Part shown: piece after piece, positions 16,213 to 24,125 of the stretch | Layout: each line of letters opens with the position of its first letter | Position numbering within the stretch: the stretch's first letter is position 1 | The notes under the pieces: model-generated | The model's database searches: none | Told to the model about the DNA's origin: nothing | What the model saw: the letters and a program-made list of their open reading frames with translations, nothing else | NCBI RefSeq assembly: GCF_014205015.1 | Contig: NZ_JACHMO010000001.1 | Span: 7,254,001 to 7,318,000 of the forward strand | DNA: 64,000 bases | Direction: 5' to 3' | DNA from: Saccharothrix ecbatanensis | GTDB taxonomy: Bacteria; Actinomycetota; Actinomycetes; Mycobacteriales; Pseudonocardiaceae | Position numbers and translations under genes: made by a program

Positions 16213-16590
16213 CTAGCGGGGACGGCGGACCGTGCGGGGGCCGAGGACGGTGGCGTTGAGGGCTGACACACGGTCGCGGAGGGCGCGGTCGGCGGTGATC
16301 ACGGCGCAGGGGCGGTCGGGGTGGGCGCGGACCACGTCCACGATCGCGTCGTCGCCGGAGCCGGGGGCCGAGACGACGCGGACGCCGGGGATCGACTCGA
16401 CGTGACGGGCCTTGCCCTCGACCACCAGGACCACTTCGAGTGGGCCGGGGAGGGTCGGCAGGCCTTGTTCGGCGACCTCCACCAGGTCGTCACGCAGGCG
16501 GGTGGCGGCGCCGGCGCGGTCGCGCCACCAGCCGTCCGGGACGGAGCCGACGACGTTGGCCGCGTCCACGACCAGGAGCGGGGGCGTCAT
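16213..16590 (-). CDS. NYN/PIN-like predicted nuclease
   Basis: 125 residues. LLVVDAANVVGSVPDGWW is the first acidic motif of the NYN/PIN fold, SGDDAIVDVVRAHPDRPCAVITADRALRDRV the second and third acidic positions. Small stand-alone NYN proteins are predicted RNases; relatives are often listed as NTP pyrophosphohydrolases without proof. Convergent with the RelE toxin gene, ten bases between stops. Confidence 0.75.
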   Translation of the reverse strand: MTPPLLVVDAANVVGSVPDGWWRDRAGAATRLRDDLVEVAEQGLPTLPGPLEVVLVVEGKARHVESIPGVRVVSAPGSGDDAIVDVVRAHPDRPCAVITADRALRDRVSALNATVLGPRTVRRPR

Positions 16591-16693
16591 CGGGTCATGC
16601 TCTCAGCAAACCCACAAGAAACTGTCAGACCCCGATGGCACGATGGTGTTGTCCACATGGGGGACGCGCCAAACCAGCCAGGGGGAGCAAGTG

Positions 16694-16753
16694 ATGATCA
16701 GGGGTGCCCGGAAGACGGACTACGCCTGGAACGGCTCGGCCACGGCCAGGTAG
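16694..16753 (+). CDS. possible very small gene, 19 residues
   Basis: MIRGARKTDYAWNGSATAR, preceded by AGGGGGAG and an overlapping GTGATG start pair, and followed within 14 bases by a strong terminator hairpin. Upstream, TGTCAGACCCC (about 16625) resembles part of a promoter. The complete small unit (promoter-like sequence, ribosome-binding site, short frame, terminator) is the only reason to list it. It could be a leader or small peptide, or a short RNA whose start codon is accidental. No family recognised. Confidence 0.3.
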   Translation: MIRGARKTDYAWNGSATAR

Positions 16754-16766
16754 CCGGACATGGGAA

Positions 16767-16811
16767 ACCCCGCGGTGCTGCCAGGTCGGGGGTCCGACAG
16801 CATCGCGGGGT
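16767..16811 (+). terminator. terminator hairpin after the 19-residue frame
   Basis: ACCCCGCGGTGCTG (16767-16780) / CAGCATCGCGGGGT (16798-16811), 13 of 14 pairs, with an inner GTCGG / CCGAC stem. Confidence 0.65.
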
Positions 16812-16885
16812 CATCTGAAACATCGATACACGATCGTGGACTGTTACATCCACCAACGGGTGTGACCCAGATCACGTTTTGATGT

Positions 16886-16926
16886 GACGAAGCCCTGCCG
16901 CGCGGGAGGTGCGGCAGGGCTTCGTC
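16886..16926. terminator. strong terminator hairpin
   Basis: GACGAAGCCCTGCCGC / GCGGCAGGGCTTCGTC, perfect 16-bp arms with a 9-nt loop. It lies 86 bases beyond the stop of the 48-residue gene on the minus strand, with a short T-run on the plus strand. Confidence 0.85.
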
Positions 16927-17011
16927 ATTTCCCTTCGGCGATGCGCGGACGACGGGGCGGCACACCCGGTGTCGATCGGGTGGTCGTCACGCGCGCGCCG
17001 GGAGGTCCCCC

Positions 17012-17158
17012 TTAGCGGAGGGACGACACCTGGGCCTGGGCGATCGCCATCAGCTCGTGCCGCATGGCCGGGGTGGAGGCCATGTCGATCGCGCGGGCGA
17101 CAGCCTTGCGGTTGCGAGCCTCGACACGACGAGCGCGGAGCTTCGCAGTGAAGTTCAT
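17012..17158 (-). CDS. small basic helical protein, 48 residues
   Basis: Starts MNFTAKLRARRVEARNRKAV and ends AQAQVSSLR. The N-terminal half is strongly basic and helical; the second half (AIDMASTPAMRHELMAIAQAQ) is a conserved-looking amphipathic helix. AGAGGGA lies about 13 bases before the ATG and a strong terminator follows downstream. Codon choice is normal for this genome. I recognise no named family; the charge suggests nucleic-acid or membrane association. It lies downstream of the AAA ATPase gene on the same strand, with 255 bases between. Confidence 0.6.
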   Translation of the reverse strand: MNFTAKLRARRVEARNRKAVARAIDMASTPAMRHELMAIAQAQVSSLR

Positions 17159-17345
17159 CGGGGATTCATCCCTCTCAAAGTTCTTCTTCGGTGGTGTGCC
17201 TCAAGTATGCACCCTTACCACGCCGCACGCACCCGATTTTCCGGTGAGGTGCCGCACATACCGACGAATCATCGGCCGTTGCCCAACAAACCCCGTTGAT
17301 TCGCCTGGCGTACACCTGCTGGGCCGGACGCGTCGAAGCCGGCTC

Positions 17346-17363
17346 TCTAGCGTGCACGCTAGA
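17346..17363. promoter_or_regulatory. perfect 18-bp palindrome downstream of the ATPase gene
   Basis: TCTAGCGTGCACGCTAGA, between the ATPase stop and the 48-residue gene, in the likely promoter of the latter. Looks like a dimeric repressor site; the regulator is unknown. Confidence 0.5.
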
Positions 17364-17413
17364 CCACACAATGCGACCGAAGCGAACGAATAACCGCAGG
17401 TCAGCGCCGGACG

Positions 17414-18607
17414 TCAGTCCTCGCGCCCGAGCAGGAACCGGCCGAAGTGCGGCACGGTGAACGCGATCTGCCCGCGTTCGGCCGAGTACACCAGGCCCTT
17501 CTTGATCAGGCTGTCCCGCGCCGGCGACAACGACGACGGCTTGCGCCCCAGGTGATCGGCCACCTGCGCGGTGTTCACGCCCGCGTCCTTGCCGTCGGTC
17601 AGCTCCGCCATCGCCCGCAGGTACTCCCGCTCGGCCGGCGTCGCCCGCTCGTACCGCGACCCGAAGAACCCGACCGCCAGCTCGGCGTCCGCCTCCGGTG
17701 CGGCCACCGCCACGTCCATCGCGGTGATCGGGTCGGCGGGCGCCGCGTCCCACGCCGCCTTGCCGTAGGCCTGGATGAAGTACGGGTAGCCGCCCGACGC
17801 GTCGAACAGCGCGTCCAACGCCTCCGGCTCGATCCCCGCCTCCTCGCGGTCGACCGGCGCCAGCACCGCCCGGTCCGCGTCCTCCCGCGACAGCCTGTCG
17901 ATCCGCACGTACCGGAACAGCCGCTCCGAGTACGACTTCGACGCCGACAGCACGGCCGGCAGGTGCGGCAGCCCGGCGCCGACCACGACCAGCGGCGCAC
18001 CGGACTGCGACAGCTCGTGGCACGCCGCGCACAACGCCGAGATGTCGTCCGCCTGCACGTCCTGCATCTCGTCGATCAGCAGCGCGACCCCGGTGCCGAC
18101 GTCCTGCGCCAGCTCGGCGACCTCGGTGAACAGCTCCACCAGGTCGATCTCGATGTCACCGGAGTCCGCCCGGCCGACCGCCGCCGGCACGTCGATCCCC
18201 GGCTGCCACCGGTCGCGCAGTTTCGCGTCCTCGGGATTGGCCCGCAGCGCGAACGCCTTCAGCACCCCGAGCACGGCCTCCACCCGGTCCGGCGCACGGT
18301 GCCGCACGGCCAGATCGCGGATCGCCCGGTGCAACGCCGCCGACAACGGCCGCCGCAACCCCGCTTCGGGCCGTGCCTCGATCTTCCCCGCGCCCCACCC
18401 ACGCTTGACCGCCATCGACCGCAGCTCGCCCAGCAGCACCGTCTTGCCTACGCCACGCAGCCCGGTGAGCACGAGGCTGCGTTCCGGCCGACCGCGCGCC
18501 ACCCGTTCGAGCACGACCTCGAACGCGCCGACTTCCTTGTCGCGTCCCGCCAGCTCAGGTGGCCGTTGGCCCGCGCCAGGGGCGAACGGGTTGCGCACCG
18601 GGTCCAT
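17414..18607 (-). CDS. AAA/STAND-like ATPase with C-terminal winged helix
   Basis: 397 residues. LAGRDKEVGAFEVVLERV is the AAA_16/ORC-type N-linker, GLRGVGKT (49-56) Walker A and VALLIDEMQD (about 174-183) Walker B. Further on, APLVVVGAGLP and SYSERLFRYVRIDRLSREDADRAV are typical of archaeal-type ORC/Cdc6-like ATPases. The C-terminus (ATPAEREYLRAMAEL, VADHLGRKPSSLSPARDSLIKKGLVYS) is a winged helix. Such actinobacterial ATPases are common and uncharacterised; DNA-linked regulation is plausible. Divergent from the SIMPL gene. Confidence 0.82.
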   Translation of the reverse strand: MDPVRNPFAPGAGQRPPELAGRDKEVGAFEVVLERVARGRPERSLVLTGLRGVGKTVLLGELRSMAVKRGWGAGKIEARPEAGLRRPLSAALHRAIRDLAVRHRAPDRVEAVLGVLKAFALRANPEDAKLRDRWQPGIDVPAAVGRADSGDIEIDLVELFTEVAELAQDVGTGVALLIDEMQDVQADDISALCAACHELSQSGAPLVVVGAGLPHLPAVLSASKSYSERLFRYVRIDRLSREDADRAVLAPVDREEAGIEPEALDALFDASGGYPYFIQAYGKAAWDAAPADPITAMDVAVAAPEADAELAVGFFGSRYERATPAEREYLRAMAELTDGKDAGVNTAQVADHLGRKPSSLSPARDSLIKKGLVYSAERGQIAFTVPHFGRFLLGRED

Positions 18608-18730
18608 CCTCGGACGGTATCGAGGTGTCTACGACGGATCCAATACTCCCGCCGTGTCGTCCGGTATTCATTAATCTAGGGAAAAATCTATACCGCGCTA
18701 TCGAGCGTGATGACCGGTAGCGTCGGCGTC

Positions 18731-19354
18731 ATGGCTGAGGTGGTGACGAAGGGCGTGGGCAAGGTCGAGCGGACCGCCGACCGGGCCGAGGTGCACGTGA
18801 GCTTCGAGACGACGGGCTCGACGCGCAACGAGGCGGTGGACGCGTTGACCGCGCGGGTCGCCGGGGTGGAGCCCGCGTTCGAACGGCCGGGGGTCGAGGT
18901 CCGGTCGCGGCGGCTCAACGTGCACGACAACTGGGACGGCAAGCGCCGCTCCGGCAGCCGTGCCGCGCAGAACTACCTGGTCCGGGTCGACGACGTCACG
19001 GCTCTCGACGACCTGCTGGCCGCCCTCGTGGTGGCCGAGCCGACGTGGCTCAACGGGCCGACGTGGCAGCTCAAGGACGACGCGGACGCCGTCCGGGAGG
19101 CGCAGCGCGAGGCCGTGGTGGACGCGCGCCGCCGTGCCGAGGGCTACGTCGAAGCGCTCGGCGCACGACTCGGCCCGCTCCAGCGGCTGACCGACGGTGA
19201 CGCCGAGATGTGGGCGACCGAGTCGACACGGATGAGGACGGCCGCTTACGGCGGCTCGCCCGGCGTGCCGCCGCAGATGGAACAGCTCAACCTGGAGGCC
19301 CAGCAGATCGTGATCACGGTCCGCTGCACGGCCGCGTGGACGCTCCTCGACTGA
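18731..19354 (+). CDS. SIMPL-domain (DUF541) protein
   Basis: 207 residues. VVTKGVGKVERTADRAEVHVSFETTGSTRNEAVDAL is the opening of the SIMPL/DUF541 domain, and REAQREAVVDARRRAEGYVEALGARLGPLQRL the conserved central helix. The domain spans almost the whole chain. No signal peptide, unlike many relatives, so probably cytoplasmic. Some members respond to stress or bind signalling kinases in mammals; role here unknown. The frame is open from 18707, but ATG 18731 sits at the domain start. Confidence 0.82.
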   Translation: MAEVVTKGVGKVERTADRAEVHVSFETTGSTRNEAVDALTARVAGVEPAFERPGVEVRSRRLNVHDNWDGKRRSGSRAAQNYLVRVDDVTALDDLLAALVVAEPTWLNGPTWQLKDDADAVREAQREAVVDARRRAEGYVEALGARLGPLQRLTDGDAEMWATESTRMRTAAYGGSPGVPPQMEQLNLEAQQIVITVRCTAAWTLLD

Positions 19355-19386
19355 CCTCCGCCGTGTTCTGAGCGTTGAATTCGGGG

Positions 19387-19452
19387 GTCCTGAACGTAGG
19401 ACACGGTGGTCCTGAACGTAGGACTCGCGGGGTCTGAAGGTAGGACTCGCGC
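19387..19452. repeat. three 22-bp tandem repeats
   Basis: Units at 19387, 19409 and 19431. Each has GTCCTGAACGTAGGAC or a close variant (an inverted repeat GTCCT-gaacgt-AGGAC) followed by a GC-rich tail (TCGCGG). They lie between the convergent SIMPL and OmpA genes. The period equals that of the array at 7702-7919. Confidence 0.75.
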
Positions 19453-19457
19453 GGGGG

Positions 19458-20588
19458 TCAGCCGCTGGTCTTGGGTTCGGCCAGCTCGACCACGACGGAA
19501 CGGTTGCGGGCGGCGGCGGCCGGGATCAGGTCGCCCGCGCCGTCGAGGTCGACGGCCAGGGGCGCCGTGAAGCCCGCGCCGACCACCTCGATGAACGCGG
19601 ACCGGCTCACGCCCAGGTCCACCAGCTCGGCCACCACCCGCTGGCCACGCCGCTGCGTCAGGTCGAGCGCCGCCTCGGCCGACGAAGAGTTGGCCGTGCG
19701 GGCGATGACCCGCGCGGTGGTGCGGCCGTCGAACTTCTTCGCCACTTCCTGCAACGCCTCACGCGCACCGGGCGCGAGCTGGTCGGTGCCCGCCTTGAAC
19801 AACACCGCGGTGGGCAGGTGCACCAGCGATTCCTGGTGCACGACCTCGCCGAGGTCCACCGTCGGCACCTCGCCACGACCGATGGACGCGCCACCGGGCA
19901 CCGGCTCCGTGTCGTGCGTGCAGCTCTTCGCGTCGAACTTCGCGCAGATGCCCATCCACAGGTCGACCAACGCCTCCCGCGCGGCCGGCGGCAGCGGCTT
20001 CTGCGCGCCCGTGACCTGGCCGAGCCCGGAGAAGATCACGTCCTTGCCGGTCAGCTCGGGCAGCGCGTCGTCCGGCACCGACGCGACCACGGTGGGCACG
20101 TCCAGGTCGAGCCCGAGCCGGGTCAGGTCGATCGGGTCGGTGTTCTGCAACCCGCTGGTCTGCAGCACCAGCACGGCCGGTCCCGCGGCGGAAGCCATGT
20201 CCGCCAGCACGGCCAGCGGGTCGAGCCGGGGGCCGCTGCCGCCGACCTGCGCGAGCTGCCCGGTCAGCCGGGTCAGGTTCTGCTCGAAGCCGAGGCGGCG
20301 CAGAGCCGAGTCGCTCTCCACCTCGTTCCCGTCTCGAACGGTGAAGTCCTCGTCCGAGTACGCGCCGCCGGCGGCATCACCCTGCCGGTAGACGACGACC
20401 CTGGTGACCCCGCTGTCGACGGCGTCCGACATCCGGTCGATCACCGTCCTGGTGAGCTCGACCCGTGGTTCGTTGGCCGACGCGGTGACGCCGATGCGAA
20501 TGGTGGTGGCTTCGCGGGACGTCTCCCCGCAGGCAGCACAGGATGCCGCCACAAGCACGACTGCGGCGAAGAGCCGTGAGTGGTTCAT
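19458..20588 (-). CDS. OmpA-family lipoprotein
   Basis: 376 residues. Signal peptide with lipobox (VLVAASCAACG), so attached to the outside of the membrane. The middle part resembles a von Willebrand/receptor-like fold (TRVVVYRQGD, VLVLQTSGLQNTD). The C-terminal OmpA domain has AVLFKAGTDQLAPGAREALQEVAKKFDGRTTARVIARTAN and LTQRRGQRVVAELVDLGV, the peptidoglycan-binding part. It probably tethers the wall to the membrane. Monocistronic. Confidence 0.82.
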   Translation of the reverse strand: MNHSRLFAAVVLVAASCAACGETSREATTIRIGVTASANEPRVELTRTVIDRMSDAVDSGVTRVVVYRQGDAAGGAYSDEDFTVRDGNEVESDSALRRLGFEQNLTRLTGQLAQVGGSGPRLDPLAVLADMASAAGPAVLVLQTSGLQNTDPIDLTRLGLDLDVPTVVASVPDDALPELTGKDVIFSGLGQVTGAQKPLPPAAREALVDLWMGICAKFDAKSCTHDTEPVPGGASIGRGEVPTVDLGEVVHQESLVHLPTAVLFKAGTDQLAPGAREALQEVAKKFDGRTTARVIARTANSSSAEAALDLTQRRGQRVVAELVDLGVSRSAFIEVVGAGFTAPLAVDLDGAGDLIPAAAARNRSVVVELAEPKTSG

Positions 20589-20652
20589 GCATTGGAAACG
20601 GAATGAGAACGCGTTGTGTTACCACTAACACCCGTTTGGAGTAGTGAAGGGC

Positions 20653-21921
20653 CTAGCGCTCCACGATCGCCGTAACACCCTGACCACCCGCGGCACAGAT
20701 CGAGACGAGCCCCCGACCCGTTCCGCGCTCGGCCAGGAGCTTCGCCAGCGTGGCCACGATCCGCCCGCCGGTGGCCGCGAACGGGTGCCCGGCGGCCAGC
20801 GACGAGCCGTTGACGTTCAGCTTCGACCGGTCGACCGCGCCGAGCGGGCCGTCCAGCCCGAGCCTGCCCTTGCAGAAGTCCGCGTCCTCCCACGCCTTCA
20901 ACGTCGCCAGCACCTGTGACGCGAACGCCTCGTGGATCTCGTAGAAGTCGAAGTCCTGCAACGAAAGCCCGGCTCGCGCGAGCATCCGCGGCACGGCGTA
21001 GGCGGGCGCCATCAGCAGGCCCTCGCCGCCGTGCACGTAGTCGACCGCGGCCGTCTCGGTGAACGTGAGGTAGGCAAGCACCGGCAGGTTCCGTGCGGCG
21101 GCCCACTCCTCGGACGCGAGCAGCACGGCCGACGCGCCGTCGGTGAGCGGCGTGGAGTTGCCGGCGGTCATCGTCGCGCCCTCACCGCGGCCGAACACCG
21201 GCTTCAGCTTCGCCAGCTTCTCCACCGACGAGTCCGGCCGCAGGTTCTGGTCCCGGGTGAGGCCCTGGAACGGCGTGACCAGGTCGTCGAAGAACCCGCG
21301 GTCGTACGCGGCGGCGAGGTTGCGGTGGCTGGCGGCGGCCAGTTCGTCCTGGTCCTCGCGCGCGATCCCCCACTCCAGAGCGGTGATCGCGGCGTGCTCG
21401 CCCATCGACAGGCCGGTGCGCGGCTCGCCGTTGCGCGGCACGTCCGGCACCACGTGCTTCGGGCGCAGCTTCAACGCCGCCTTGACCTTCGCGCCGGCGC
21501 TCCTGGCCCGGTTGAACTCCAGCAGGACGCCGCGCAGGTCCTCGTTCACGCCGATCGGCGCGTCGCTGGTGGTGTCCACACCGCCCGCGATGCCGACGTC
21601 GATCTGTCCCAAAGCGATCTTGTTCGCCACCGCGATCACGGCCTGGAGACCGGTGCCGCACGCCTGCTGCATGTCGTAGGCCGGTGTCTCGGCGGACAGT
21701 CGGCTGCCCAACACGGCCTCGCGGACCAGGTTGAAGTCGCGGCTGTGCTTGAGCACCGCGCCCGCGACGACCTCGCCGAGCCGTTCGCCTTGGAGCCCGA
21801 ACCGGCTCACCAGCCCGTCCAGAGTGGCGGTGAACATGTCCTGGTTCGACGCTGTGGCGTAAGGGCCGTTCGAGCGGGCGAAGGGAATGCGGTTGCCGCC
21901 GAGGATGGCTACACGGGCCAT
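20653..21921 (-). CDS. fadA2: acetyl-CoA acyltransferase (thiolase), FadA2 type
   Basis: 422 residues. Thiolase triad: Cys88 in DMQQACGTGLQA, His379 in AAGHPFAATGGR, Cys409 in SICAAGGQG. Opening MARVAILGGNRIPFARSNG and length match mycobacterial FadA2. Catalyses the last, thiolytic step of beta-oxidation (or the reverse). Divergent from fabG4-htdX, the order found around Rv0241c-Rv0243 in M. tuberculosis. The shared promoter holds two TTACC/AGTAG elements, so it is probably repressed by the TetR regulator at 24122. Confidence 0.92.
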   Translation of the reverse strand: MARVAILGGNRIPFARSNGPYATASNQDMFTATLDGLVSRFGLQGERLGEVVAGAVLKHSRDFNLVREAVLGSRLSAETPAYDMQQACGTGLQAVIAVANKIALGQIDVGIAGGVDTTSDAPIGVNEDLRGVLLEFNRARSAGAKVKAALKLRPKHVVPDVPRNGEPRTGLSMGEHAAITALEWGIAREDQDELAAASHRNLAAAYDRGFFDDLVTPFQGLTRDQNLRPDSSVEKLAKLKPVFGRGEGATMTAGNSTPLTDGASAVLLASEEWAAARNLPVLAYLTFTETAAVDYVHGGEGLLMAPAYAVPRMLARAGLSLQDFDFYEIHEAFASQVLATLKAWEDADFCKGRLGLDGPLGAVDRSKLNVNGSSLAAGHPFAATGGRIVATLAKLLAERGTGRGLVSICAAGGQGVTAIVER

Positions 21922-21957
21922 GTCGTCCTCCAGGTGGTGGGCGTGGTGGGACCAATG

Positions 21958-21992
21958 TTACCTACTCGTCAGTAGACTTACCTGCAAGTAGG
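21958..21992. promoter_or_regulatory. fadA2/fabG4 divergent operator
   Basis: TTACCTACTCGTCAGTAG (21958-21975) and TTACCTGCAAGTAGG (21978-21992). The first contains CTACT-n4-AGTAG, a palindrome. Nearly the same arrangement occurs at 24867-24901 with the same 20-base offset. Confidence 0.7.
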
Positions 21993-21999
21993 GAGTGTG

Positions 22000-23316
22000 A
22001 TGGTGCGCATGGATCGGTACCAGTCGTTCGCCAGGTCCGCCCTCGGGCGGTTCGTCGTGGGCAAGGTGGGGTTGCCCGACCCGTACCCGCTGCGTCGCCA
22101 CTCACCCGACCAGCCTCCACTCGACGGGCCGGTGCTGCTCGGCGGGAGCGGTCGGCTGGTGGAGCCGGTCGGCGCGATCGTGAAGTCGATGGGCCTGGAC
22201 CTGGTCACGACGGGTGACCGGTACGGGGCGCTGGTGTTCGACGCGTCCGGGATCGACACGGTCGAGCGGTTGCGTGAGCTGCACGAGTTCTTCCAGCCGG
22301 TGATCCGGGCACTCGGGCCGTGCGGGCGGGTGGTCGTGCTCGGCACTCCACCAGAGCGGGCCGAGTCGCAGATCGCGCAGCGCGCGCTGGAGGGGTTCAC
22401 GCGGAGCGTCGGCAAGGAGCTGAAGCGGGGTGGCACGGCGCAGCTCGTGTACGTCGCGCCCGGCGCCGAGGGTGCGATCGCGTCGACGCTGCGGTTCCTG
22501 CTGTCCGGGCGGTCCGCGTACGTGTCGGGGCAGGTGATCCGGATCGGGCCGGCCGACGTGGTGGCGCCGGAGGACTGGGACCGGCCGCTGGCCGGGAAGG
22601 TCGCGCTGGTCACCGGCGCGTCGCGGGGTATCGGCGCGGCGATCGCAGAGGTGCTGGGTCGGGACGGCGCGCACGTCGTGTGCCTGGACGTGCCCGCACA
22701 GGGCGAGGACCTGTCGGCGGTGGCGAACCGGGTCGGCGGCACCACGCTGCAACTCGACATCACCGCGCCGGACGCGCCCGCGCGGATCGTCGAGCACGTC
22801 ACGCAGCGGCACGGGGGCGTGGACATCGTCGTGCACAACGCGGGCATCACGCGGGACCGCACGCTCGGACGGATGGACGAGGACCGGTGGGACGCGGTGA
22901 TCGCGGTGAACCTGGGCGCGCAGGAACGGGTGAACGAGGCGTTGTTCGCGGCGGAAGTGGTGCGGCCCAACGGGAGGATCATCGGCGTGTCGTCCATCGC
23001 GGGCATCGCCGGGAACGTCGGCCAGACCAACTACGCCACCAGCAAGGCGGGCGTGATCGGCATGGTCGACTCGCTGTCCGGGCGGGTCGCGGGCCGGGCC
23101 ACGGTGAACGCGGTCGCGCCGGGGTTCATCGAGACGAAGATGACGGCCGCCGTGCCGTTGTTCATCCGCGAGGCGGGGCGGCGGATGAACAGCATGTCGC
23201 AGGGCGGGCTGCCGGTGGACGTCGCCGAGACGATCGCGTGGTTCGCGAGCCCGGCGTCGGCCGGCGTGAACGGGAACGTCGTGCGGGTGTGCGGCCAGAG
23301 CCTGTTGGGGGCGTGA
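22000..23316 (+). CDS. fabG4: 3-oxoacyl-CoA/ACP reductase, FabG4 type
   Basis: About 438 residues, the long FabG form. The N-terminal half is a degenerate Rossmann domain (LLGGSGRLVEPVGAIV, CGRVVVLGTPPERAESQIAQRALEG). The C-terminal half is an active SDR: GKVALVTGASRGIGAAIAEV (cofactor), VHNAGITRD, GVSSIAGIAGNVGQTNYATSKAG (Ser-Tyr-Lys). M. tuberculosis FabG4 has the same two parts and reduces beta-ketoacyl-CoA with NADH. Start uncertain: ATG 22000 or GTG 22003 after GGGAG, or ATG 22009. Overlaps htdX in TGATG, so translation is coupled. Confidence 0.9.
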   Translation: MVRMDRYQSFARSALGRFVVGKVGLPDPYPLRRHSPDQPPLDGPVLLGGSGRLVEPVGAIVKSMGLDLVTTGDRYGALVFDASGIDTVERLRELHEFFQPVIRALGPCGRVVVLGTPPERAESQIAQRALEGFTRSVGKELKRGGTAQLVYVAPGAEGAIASTLRFLLSGRSAYVSGQVIRIGPADVVAPEDWDRPLAGKVALVTGASRGIGAAIAEVLGRDGAHVVCLDVPAQGEDLSAVANRVGGTTLQLDITAPDAPARIVEHVTQRHGGVDIVVHNAGITRDRTLGRMDEDRWDAVIAVNLGAQERVNEALFAAEVVRPNGRIIGVSSIAGIAGNVGQTNYATSKAGVIGMVDSLSGRVAGRATVNAVAPGFIETKMTAAVPLFIREAGRRMNSMSQGGLPVDVAETIAWFASPASAGVNGNVVRVCGQSLLGA

Positions 23317-24125
23317 TGGCGAACCTGACCTTGTTGTACGCCAAGGCCGCGCTGACCGGGTTCAGGCGGCACGGCGACGCCCTGCCGGAGTCCTCTTTGG
23401 ACGCTGAGGTCTCGGTCGACTCCGAGCACATGGCCCGGTACGCCAAGGTGTGCGGGTTCGGCGTGCGGGACGAGCTGCCGATCACCTACCCGCACGTGCT
23501 CGGGTTCGAGCTCCAGCTCCGGCTGATGACCGGGCCCCTGTTCCCCTTTCCGCTGGCCGGTCTGGTGCACGTGGCCAACCGGATCACGCAGCACCGGCCG
23601 TTGACGGTGGCCGAGCCGCTGTCGCTGCACGTGGCGTTGGCGAACCTCCGGCCGCACGAGCGCGGGCGGCAGTTCGACGTGGTGACGACGGTGTCCGTGG
23701 ACGGCGAGGAGGCGTGGGTCGACGTGTCGACTTATCTCCGGCGGACCGGCAGTGCGGTGTCCACGCGGGACGAGTTGGAGCCACCCGTGCCGACGGCGCA
23801 GTGGCGGTTGCCGGGCGACCTCGGGCGGCGGTACGCGGACGTGTCCGGCGACCGGAACCCGATCCACGTGAACGCGTTGGCGGCCAAGGTGTTCGGCTTC
23901 CCCCGTGCCATCGCGCACGGGATGTGGTCGAAGGCGCGGTGCCTGGCCGCGCTCGAAGGACGGCTGCCCGACGCGTACGAGGTGGACGTGCGGTTCAAGG
24001 CGCCGATCCTGTTGCCGGGCAAGGTCGACTTCTCCGCCTCGCCCGGCGGTGACGGCTGGAGGTTCGCGCTGTGGTCTCGGCGACCGCACCTGGAGGGCGT
24101 GATCAGCCCGGTCCGACGGCCTTAG
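23316..24125 (+). CDS. htdX: MaoC-like 3-hydroxyacyl dehydratase, HtdX type
   Basis: 269 residues, double hot-dog fold. The C-terminal half has the hydratase-2 motif YADVSGDRNPIHVNALAAKVFGFPRAIAHGMW (catalytic Asp and His). The N-terminal half is the non-catalytic hot dog (YPHVLGFELQLRLMTGPLFPFPLAGLVHVAN). Hydrates/dehydrates enoyl- and 3-hydroxyacyl-CoA, completing with FabG4 and FadA2 a beta-oxidation set. ATG overlaps the fabG4 stop; its stop overlaps tail-to-tail with the tetR stop. Confidence 0.88.
   Translation: MANLTLLYAKAALTGFRRHGDALPESSLDAEVSVDSEHMARYAKVCGFGVRDELPITYPHVLGFELQLRLMTGPLFPFPLAGLVHVANRITQHRPLTVAEPLSLHVALANLRPHERGRQFDVVTTVSVDGEEAWVDVSTYLRRTGSAVSTRDELEPPVPTAQWRLPGDLGRRYADVSGDRNPIHVNALAAKVFGFPRAIAHGMWSKARCLAALEGRLPDAYEVDVRFKAPILLPGKVDFSASPGGDGWRFALWSRRPHLEGVISPVRRP

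Noticed and set aside
16694..16753. RiPP precursor gene
   Set aside because: No modifying enzymes, leader/core pattern or transporter in the neighbourhood.
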